The translations under genes were made by a program, and so were the position numbers. Under the pieces are notes generated by a model. That model saw only the letters and a program-made list of their open reading frames with translations, searched no databases and had not been told where the DNA came from. Below are positions 15,579 through 20,712 of a stretch of 20,712 nucleotides of DNA, piece after piece (position 1 is the stretch's first letter; each line of letters opens with the position of its first letter). This DNA comes from CAYOHP01 sp964403795 [NCBI: uncultured bacterium] (lineage in GTDB: Bacteria; Muiribacteriota; UBA6191; CAZXTJ01). Location: positions 1 to 20,712 of the forward strand of contig CAYOHP010000109.1 of NCBI GenBank assembly GCA_964403795.1. Direction: 5' to 3'.

Positions 15579-16607
15579 GTGACCGTGCGCTTCGAGGATT
15601 TCTGGTACGTGGTGGCCCTCTCGGGCGAGCTGGCGGCTGGCCGGGTGCTGGGCCGGACCGTGCTCGGGGAGTGGCTGGCGGTGTTCCGGGATGCCGACGG
15701 GACGGCGGTGGCCCTGCAGGACCGCTGCATGCACCGGATGAGCCGGTTGTCGCTCGGAACCGTGAAGGACGGCTGCCTGGAGTGCCCCTACCACGGCTGG
15801 CGCTACGACGGGGAAGGCCGGGTGGTGGCGGTCCCTGCCGAAGGCGAGGCCTTCAAGGCGCTCGAGAGCCGGCGCACCGTGCGCTATCCCACCCGGGAGG
15901 CCGACGGCTACGTCTACGTCCGCCTGGTCGAGGCTCCCGGCGAGGAGTTCGAGCCCTTCCCCATGCCCTACTACGGTGTCGAGGGCTGGGAGACGGTGCG
16001 GGTCGTCAACCGGTTCCGGAACGACGTGACCAACTGCGTCGAGAACTTCATCGACATCCCCCATACCGCCAGCGTCCACCCCGGGGTGTTCCGGGTGCCG
16101 AGGCGCCAGCGGCTGGAGATGACGGTGGCCCGGCGGGGAGGCTCGGTCTTCGTCGAGTACCGGGGCGAGGACACCAACCTGGGCTGGTGGCAGCGGTTCC
16201 TGAACCCTGCCTCCCGGCCGGTGAAGCACACCGACAGCTTCCACATGCCCAACGTGACCTCGGTCGAGTACGACTTCGGTCCCCACCGGCGCTTCTTCAT
16301 CACCAGCCAGTCGGTGCCCGAGGGGGACGGCTCGACGCTGGTCTACACCGATGTGACCTTCGACTACGGCTGGTGGAACAAGCTGGCGCGTCCGTTCGTG
16401 AGGTTCACCGCCCAGTACATCATCGACCAGGACGTGGTGGCGCTGGGCGTCCAGGGCGAGGTGATCGCCAAGTACGGGCGGAAATTCGCCAACACCCCGG
16501 CGGACACCATCCACGTCTTCGTCGAGTCGATCCGCGACCGGATCGCCGAGGGGCGGGATCCGCGGGAACTCCCCGAGAAGTCCGCCGAGCTGGAGTTCTG
16601 GGTATGA
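15579..16607 (+). CDS. Rieske [2Fe-2S] non-heme iron oxygenase
   Basis: This 342-residue oxygenase has an N-terminal Rieske domain with C50-M-H52 and C69-P-Y-H72, followed by a catalytic domain whose mononuclear iron ligands are visible in ENFIDIPHTASVH: D159, H162 and H167. D285 in IIDQDVVALG is the likely third iron ligand region. Its length and single-subunit form resemble the vanillate-demethylase/pheophorbide-a-oxygenase side of the family, which hydroxylate, demethylate or desaturate bulky or lipid-like substrates, rather than two-subunit arene dioxygenases. No beta-subunit gene is present. I use GTG 15579 as the start; GTG 15585 is equally possible because no clear Shine-Dalgarno is seen. 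Its last bases overlap the membrane hydroxylase gene (ATGA). Sterol demethylases such as SdmA are also Rieske proteins, so a terpenoid lipid substrate is one option. Confidence 0.92.
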   Translation: MTVRFEDFWYVVALSGELAAGRVLGRTVLGEWLAVFRDADGTAVALQDRCMHRMSRLSLGTVKDGCLECPYHGWRYDGEGRVVAVPAEGEAFKALESRRTVRYPTREADGYVYVRLVEAPGEEFEPFPMPYYGVEGWETVRVVNRFRNDVTNCVENFIDIPHTASVHPGVFRVPRRQRLEMTVARRGGSVFVEYRGEDTNLGWWQRFLNPASRPVKHTDSFHMPNVTSVEYDFGPHRRFFITSQSVPEGDGSTLVYTDVTFDYGWWNKLARPFVRFTAQYIIDQDVVALGVQGEVIAKYGRKFANTPADTIHVFVESIRDRIAEGRDPRELPEKSAELEFWV

Positions 16608-17383
16608 GCCTCGCCGTCCTGGTGCTGGCGGTCGCGGTGGCCCTGGGGGCGTTCGCCCGACGGAGCGACCTCGTCGCCTGGTGGCGGGCGAAGTCGGAGC
16701 GCGACTGGGTGCTCGACCTCTCGGGCCTGGCGGTCCAGGGCGTCCTGGTCCCGGTGCTCCAGGTCGGGCTGGTGGCCGGGCTCTGGGGATGGGCGTTCCC
16801 CGGGTTCGCGGGCGTGGTGGCCGCGCCCGACTGGCTCGGGTTCGTGCTGGCCTTCGTGGCGGTGGACTACCTCTACTACTGGAACCATCGCTGGCTGCAC
16901 CTCCCGGGGATGTGGCCGGTGCACCGGGCCCATCACACGGTGACGCAGTTCGACATGCTGGGAACCTCCCGCAACACCCTGTGGGCCAGCGCCCTGATCG
17001 TCTACCTCTGGGTCCATCCCCTGCTGCTGCACCTGCTGGCGGCCGACCGCGGCTACCTCCTCGGGGTGGCGCTGACCTCGGCGCTCGATCTCTGGCGCCA
17101 CGGCGCGGTGGGGCCCCGGCCGGGAGGGCCTGTGTATGCGCTGTTGTCGCCCTGGATGATCCTGCCGCTGGACCACGCCTGGCATCATGCCGCGGGACCC
17201 GATCGGGGCAACTACGGCGCCAACCTCAAGGTCTGGGATCGTCTGCACGGGACCTGGTTCGCGTCACAGGAGTGGCCGGAGCGCTTGGGTCTGCCACCCG
17301 GACCCAGCCTGGCGGGCGAGCTCTTCTGGCCATGGAGAGGCGCCGGGGAGGCCGCGCTGCGCGTTCCCGGAGCGGCTTCATGA
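16604..17383 (+). CDS. Membrane fatty acid hydroxylase/sterol desaturase family enzyme
   Basis: This 259-residue integral membrane diiron enzyme starts at ATG 16604 with a four-base overlap to the Rieske gene. It has the histidine clusters of the family: H95-R-W-L-H99 (after YYWN), H107-R-A-H110-H111, and H191-A-W-H194-H195, with an additional H166 between. Hydrophobic helices lie near residues 2-17, 43-62, 76-92, 128-146 and 150-162. The family hydroxylates or desaturates fatty acyl chains, sterols, carotenoids and ether lipids, so the substrate is most likely a lipid or a lipid-linked intermediate. Electrons would come from a small redox protein, and the operon's ferredoxin is a candidate. 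The next gene overlaps its stop by four bases. Confidence 0.9.
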   Translation: MSLAVLVLAVAVALGAFARRSDLVAWWRAKSERDWVLDLSGLAVQGVLVPVLQVGLVAGLWGWAFPGFAGVVAAPDWLGFVLAFVAVDYLYYWNHRWLHLPGMWPVHRAHHTVTQFDMLGTSRNTLWASALIVYLWVHPLLLHLLAADRGYLLGVALTSALDLWRHGAVGPRPGGPVYALLSPWMILPLDHAWHHAAGPDRGNYGANLKVWDRLHGTWFASQEWPERLGLPPGPSLAGELFWPWRGAGEAALRVPGAAS

Positions 17384-18126
17384 CGCGACTCTCGCGCGTC
17401 ATGGCGCTGTTCCCGGCGTGCGTGCTGGTGAGCGCGGGCCTGTCGATCGTGGGCCTGGCGGCCCGGCCCGGTCTGCCGTCGGTAGCGGGTCTGCTGTTCG
17501 CCCTCTACGGGCTGCCGGTGGTGGCCCACCGGATCCACCAGAGGTTCTTCCCGGTGCGGGAGGGCGTGAGCACCGTGACCGGGAAGGACTACTCGCCCTG
17601 GTGGGGGAGCCACCAGATCCAGGCGGTCTACGTGGCGCTGCCGGGCCTGGAGGCGGTGCTGCGGCTGGTTCCGGGGCTCTTCTCGGCCTGGCTGCGGCTG
17701 TGGGGCGCGGAAGTGGGGAGCGGGGTCTACTGGACCCCCGGGTTCGAGATCGCCGACCGCGGCATGGTCGTGATCGGGGACGGGGCCGTGATCGGACACC
17801 GGGTCGGGGTCTATCCCCACGTCGTGAAGCCTTGCCGCAGGGGGTTGATGCTCTTCGTGAAGAAGATCCGCATCGGGGCGGGCGCTTTCGTGGGGGCGGG
17901 CTCGCACCTGGGACCGGGGGTCGAGATCGAGGCCGGGGCCTGGGTGGAGGCGGGGACCGATCTCTACCCGAATACGAAGGTGGCGGCCGGCGCGCCGCTG
18001 CGGCGGGAGCGGCCAGGGCGGCCGGACCGGGGAGGGTCGGGGTCGGAGCCGCCCGGCGATGCCGGGGATCCGGGGTCGGCGAAGGGGTCAGCCGACGATC
18101 CGGGGTCGGATCGCGACGGGACGTGA
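17380..18126 (+). CDS. Left-handed beta-helix acyltransferase with hydrophobic N-terminus
   Basis: Predicted 248-residue hexapeptide-repeat transferase, starting at ATG 17380 and overlapping the hydroxylase stop by four bases. Residues about 9-28 and 35-50 are hydrophobic and may anchor it to the membrane. From about residue 110 to 212 it shows imperfect [LIV]-G-x4 repeats (GDGAVIGHRVGVYPHV, then IRIGAGAFVGAGSHLGPGVEI), the signature of the serine-acetyltransferase-like left-handed beta-helix fold. Such enzymes move acetyl or acyl groups from CoA or ACP to an amine or hydroxyl. The last ~38 residues are Gly/Pro/Asp/Ser-rich and probably disordered; in the DNA this region holds two copies of ATCCGGGGTCGG. 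Position between a lipid hydroxylase and a GH3 enzyme suggests it acylates the pathway intermediate. Donor and acceptor are unknown. Confidence 0.8.
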   Translation: MTRLSRVMALFPACVLVSAGLSIVGLAARPGLPSVAGLLFALYGLPVVAHRIHQRFFPVREGVSTVTGKDYSPWWGSHQIQAVYVALPGLEAVLRLVPGLFSAWLRLWGAEVGSGVYWTPGFEIADRGMVVIGDGAVIGHRVGVYPHVVKPCRRGLMLFVKKIRIGAGAFVGAGSHLGPGVEIEAGAWVEAGTDLYPNTKVAAGAPLRRERPGRPDRGGSGSEPPGDAGDPGSAKGSADDPGSDRDGT

Positions 18127-19739
18127 GTCCGGTGGGCGTGGGCCGGTCGGGGCTGATCCGCCTCTTCGGTCTGGCCTGCGAGCCCTCGCGGCGAGCCCTG
18201 GTGGCCGGGCTCCAGCGACCGGCGGAGGCCCAGGCAAGGGTACGCGGGGAGCTGGCGGCGTCCCTGGAGGGGACAGCCTACGGTCGATCGATGGGGTTGG
18301 GGCCAAGGTCGGCGACCGGAGTCGGGATCGGCCCCGGATCGGGATGGGCGGACGGGTCCGGCGGGAAATGGGCGGACCTTCCCGTCGTGGACTGGACGGA
18401 CCTCGCACCCTGGGTGGAGCGGGCGATCGCGGGCGAGCCCTCGGTGCTGTGGCCTGGTCCGGTCGCGTGCGTGGAGCCCACCTCGGGCAGCGGCGGGGCC
18501 AGGAAGTCGATCCCCTACACCCGCCGCCTGCTCGAGGTGTTCGCGGGGATGTTCCGGGTCTGGGCGGCGGACGTGATCTCGGAGGGTCCGCGGCTCTCCC
18601 GGGGCCGGATCTGGCTCTCGGTCTCGCCGCGCCTGGGCGAGGCGCAGGCGGATCCGGGGGCGGCGCTGGCGACCGATGCCGACTACCTGAGCGGCTGGAT
18701 GCGGTGGATCGTGGCGCCCTTCCTGGTCGGACCCGGACTGGAACGGGTGACCGACTCCGGCGAGTACCGTCGCCGCTTGGCTGCGGCCCTGGTGGCCGCC
18801 GAGGACCTGGAACTCGTCTCGGTCTGGAGCCCGAGCCATCTGCTCATGGCGCTCGACGCGGTGATGGAGGAGCGGACCTGGCTGCGGAGGTGCCTGGGCA
18901 CCCGGCTGTCGGCCCGTCGATGGGGGGCCCTCTGCGGGCGGGCGCCGGACTGGCGGACGGTCTGGCCGGAGCTGCGATTCGTGTCCTGCTGGGACGAGGG
19001 TCCGGCCGCGCCCCTGGCCGCCGAGGTCCGCCGTCGGCTCCCCGGGGTCCGGGTCCAGGGCAAGGGCCTGCTCGCCACCGAGGCTCCAGTGACGGTGCCG
19101 CTCGAGTCCGCCGGAGGGCCGGTTCCCCTGGTCGACCGGGTGGTCCTGGAGATCGAGACGCCCGACGGGACGGTGGTGCCCCTGGAGGACCTCGAGGAGG
19201 GGACGGAGGGCTCCCTGGTGGTTTCGGTCCCGGGTGGCTTCCTCCGCTACCGGATCGGCGACCGGGTGCGAGCCGGGGCCCGGTTCCGGGCCACCTGCCG
19301 CCTCGAGTTCCTGGGTCGGGCAGGGGACGTCTCCGACCTGGTGGGCGAGAAGCTCGATCCGGGCCTGGTGGCGGCGGCGCTCGGGAGCCTCGGCTCGGGA
19401 CTCGGGGCGGTCCGATGTCTGGTCCCGGAGCCTGCCACCGGATCGGACCCGGCCCGCTACCTCCTGGTCACGGATCGCTGGGACGGATCCTCCGCGTCCC
19501 CGGCCGCCGAACTCGACGGGGTCCTGGAGGGCATCCACCACTACCGGCTGGCCCGGCGGCTCGGCCAGCTCGGCCCCGCAGAGGTCCTGGTCGGGAGCCG
19601 GGCCGGCGAGGTCCTGTCCGACGTGCGAGCCCGGGCCGGGGTGCGCCTCGGGGACCAGAAGCCGCTGGTGCTCTGGAGCCGGGCTCCGGGGTGGGCCGCG
19701 GGCGCGATCCGGGAGGGGATGAGTCCGGCCCCGAGGTGA
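18123..19739 (+). CDS. GH3-family acyl-adenylating/amide ligase
   Basis: This 538-residue protein starts at GTG 18123, overlapping the previous stop as GTGA; other GTGs at 18132 and 18138 cannot be excluded. It has the GH3 adenylation signature: the ATP-loop [15 protein letters not shown] (119-133) and Y376-R-I-G-D380, the conserved YRxGD block. GH3 enzymes (known from plant JAR1 and auxin conjugases) activate a carboxylate as acyl-AMP and pass it to an amine, usually an amino acid. Bacterial homologues are widespread but few have a known reaction. A Gly/Ser-rich insertion (about 58-85) precedes the ATP-loop. As last gene of the operon it would activate a carboxylic acid and form an amide. 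79 bases separate it from prfC, which appears to have its own promoter. Confidence 0.85.
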   Translation: MSPVGVGRSGLIRLFGLACEPSRRALVAGLQRPAEAQARVRGELAASLEGTAYGRSMGLGPRSATGVGIGPGSGWADGSGGKWADLPVVDWTDLAPWVERAIAGEPSVLWPGPVACVEPTSGSGGARKSIPYTRRLLEVFAGMFRVWAADVISEGPRLSRGRIWLSVSPRLGEAQADPGAALATDADYLSGWMRWIVAPFLVGPGLERVTDSGEYRRRLAAALVAAEDLELVSVWSPSHLLMALDAVMEERTWLRRCLGTRLSARRWGALCGRAPDWRTVWPELRFVSCWDEGPAAPLAAEVRRRLPGVRVQGKGLLATEAPVTVPLESAGGPVPLVDRVVLEIETPDGTVVPLEDLEEGTEGSLVVSVPGGFLRYRIGDRVRAGARFRATCRLEFLGRAGDVSDLVGEKLDPGLVAAALGSLGSGLGAVRCLVPEPATGSDPARYLLVTDRWDGSSASPAAELDGVLEGIHHYRLARRLGQLGPAEVLVGSRAGEVLSDVRARAGVRLGDQKPLVLWSRAPGWAAGAIREGMSPAPR

Positions 19740-19804
19740 GGCGGCAGCCCCGAGGGCCTCTTCCCCTGATGACGGCGCCCGTCCGGGTTCGGTGCGGGGT
19801 GGAG

Positions 19805-19810
19805 TATCCT
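19805..19810 (+). promoter_or_regulatory. -10-like TATCCT before prfC
   Basis: TATCCT fits TAnnnT and ends eight bases before the prfC ATG at 19819. GGAG at 19801-19804 is 14 bases from the ATG, too far for a good Shine-Dalgarno. The arrangement matches those before the serine hydrolase and cstA genes and suggests a leaderless transcript. No clear -35 is seen. Confidence 0.35.
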
Positions 19811-19818
19811 CTCGGCCG

Positions 19819-20712
19819 ATGAGTGAACGAGAACCCGAAGAGCTCGAACGCGAGATCCGCCGGCGGCGGACCTTCGCGATCATCAGCCATCCCGACGCCG
19901 GCAAGACCACCCTCACCGAGAAGCTGCTCCTCTACGCGGGGATGATCCGCACCGCCGGAATGGTCGGCGGCCGCAAGGGGCGCAAGGGCGCGGCCTCGGA
20001 CTGGATGGCGATGGAGCAGGAGCGGGGCATCTCGATCACCGCTTCGGCCATGCAGTTCCCCTACAAGGATGCACTCATCAACGTCCTCGACACCCCGGGC
20101 CACCAGGACTTCAGCGAGGACACCTACCGGACCCTGACCGCGGCCGACTGCGCGGTCATGGTGCTCGATGCGGCCAAGGGCGTGGAGACCCAGACCCGCA
20201 AGCTGTTCGCGGTCTGCAAGCTGCGCGGCATCCCGGTGATGACCTTCGTGAACAAGATGGACCTGCCTGCCAAGGAGCCGCTCGACCTGCTCTCCGAGGT
20301 CGAGGAGGTGCTCGGAATCGCGTCGAGCCCCCGCAACTGGCCGGTCGGTTCGGGTCGGGAGTTCGAGGGCGTGATCGACCTCGCCAACCGGGAGCTGATC
20401 CGTTTCGAGCGGACCACCGGAGGAGCCAAGAAGTCGGAGGCGAGCCGGGTCGACCTCTCGTCGCTCGATCCCCGGGTGGCCGCCGACCTGGAGCTGGTCG
20501 AAGGGGCCGGGGCGGAGTTCACCCTGGAGCGCTTCCTCCGGGGCGAGGTCACGCCCGTCTTCTTCGGCTCGGCGCTGACCAACTTCGGGGTGGAGCCCTT
20601 CTTCGACGCCTTCGTGTCCCTGGCTCCCCACCCCGGACCCAGGGGAGCCACCCGTGAGGGCGGGGAGCGCTTCGAGGTGGAGCCCTCCTCCGCCGACTTC
20701 AGCGCCTCCGTC
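19819..20712 (+). CDS. prfC: Peptide chain release factor 3 (RF3), 5' part, cut by window end
   Basis: The first 298 codons of a translational GTPase run open to the right edge. RF3 recycles RF1 and RF2 from the ribosome after peptide release and works in the cytoplasm. The G domain is clear: P-loop HPDAGKTT (24-31), switch region with [20 protein letters not shown] (60-79), which is characteristic of RF3 rather than [16 protein letters not shown] (93-105), and NKMD (149-152). The segment from about 225 onward ([17 protein letters not shown]) is also typical of RF3. The full protein is usually somewhat over 500 residues, so roughly the C-terminal half is missing from the window. It is transcribed in the same direction as the oxygenase operon but seems a separate unit. 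Confidence 0.93.
   Translation, partial: MSEREPEELEREIRRRRTFAIISHPDAGKTTLTEKLLLYAGMIRTAGMVGGRKGRKGAASDWMAMEQERGISITASAMQFPYKDALINVLDTPGHQDFSEDTYRTLTAADCAVMVLDAAKGVETQTRKLFAVCKLRGIPVMTFVNKMDLPAKEPLDLLSEVEEVLGIASSPRNWPVGSGREFEGVIDLANRELIRFERTTGGAKKSEASRVDLSSLDPRVAADLELVEGAGAEFTLERFLRGEVTPVFFGSALTNFGVEPFFDAFVSLAPHPGPRGATREGGERFEVEPSSADFSASV

Noticed and set aside
18001-18120. Tandem repeat or mobile-element footprint in the acyltransferase 3' end
   Set aside because: Two copies of ATCCGGGGTCGG encode part of a Gly/Asp/Pro/Ser tail in frame. There are no terminal inverted repeats, target duplication or transposase, so it reads as a low-complexity coding tail.
19740-19804. Terminator after the GH3 gene
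   Set aside because: GAGGC/GCCTC arms are five bp with a 13-base loop and only a short pyrimidine run after them; not convincing.
1-20712. CRISPR array, tRNA, rRNA or prophage
   Set aside because: No regularly spaced direct repeats, tRNA-like arms, rRNA stretches or phage structural genes were found on either strand.

Overview
The window is very GC-rich chromosomal DNA, densely packed with genes. Two Hanks-type Ser/Thr kinases with a membrane anchor and a large C-terminal sensor-like domain, a CstA transporter, secreted proteins with hydrophobic leaders, many GTG starts and 4-base stop/start overlaps point to a free-living high-GC bacterium. Planctomycetota, Acidobacteriota or Myxococcota would fit, but the sequence alone does not decide between them. 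I found no rRNA, tRNA, CRISPR array, transposase or phage gene.

Left part (about 190-5330, all +): a secreted beta-sandwich-like protein of unknown role, a secreted class-A-beta-lactamase-fold serine hydrolase, a small membrane protein, and a large secreted metallo-beta-lactamase-fold protein related to the ComEC/Rec2 hydrolase domain but with a long insertion between its metal-binding motifs. Middle (5350-10297): a transmembrane Ser/Thr kinase (+), a small heat-shock protein (+), and a second transmembrane kinase (-) converging on the heat-shock gene. A carbon-starvation (CstA) transporter gene (10437-12173, +) diverges from the second kinase.

Right part (12318-19739, all +): the highlight is a tightly coupled eight-gene operon behind one good sigma70-like promoter. 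In order it encodes a short-chain dehydrogenase, a ferritin-like diiron protein, an AurF-like diiron oxygenase, a plant-type [2Fe-2S] ferredoxin, a Rieske non-heme-iron oxygenase, a membrane fatty-acid-hydroxylase/sterol-desaturase-family enzyme, a left-handed beta-helix acyltransferase and a GH3-family acyl-adenylating enzyme. Five of the seven junctions are 4-base ATGA/GTGA overlaps. Four different iron oxygenase-type enzymes plus their likely electron carrier, an oxidoreductase and two acyl-transfer enzymes read as one biosynthetic pathway, probably making an oxidised and acylated or amidated lipid or amine-containing small molecule. I do not recognise it as a described cluster; the product is unknown.

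The window ends inside prfC (peptide chain release factor 3), a housekeeping gene with its own start signals.

Several genes (serine hydrolase, cstA, prfC) have a TAnnnT -10-like hexamer only 8-10 bases before the ATG and no well-placed Shine-Dalgarno, so leaderless transcription may be common in this organism. Others (first gene, MBL protein, Hsp20, second kinase, SDR) have clear GGAGG-type ribosome binding sites.
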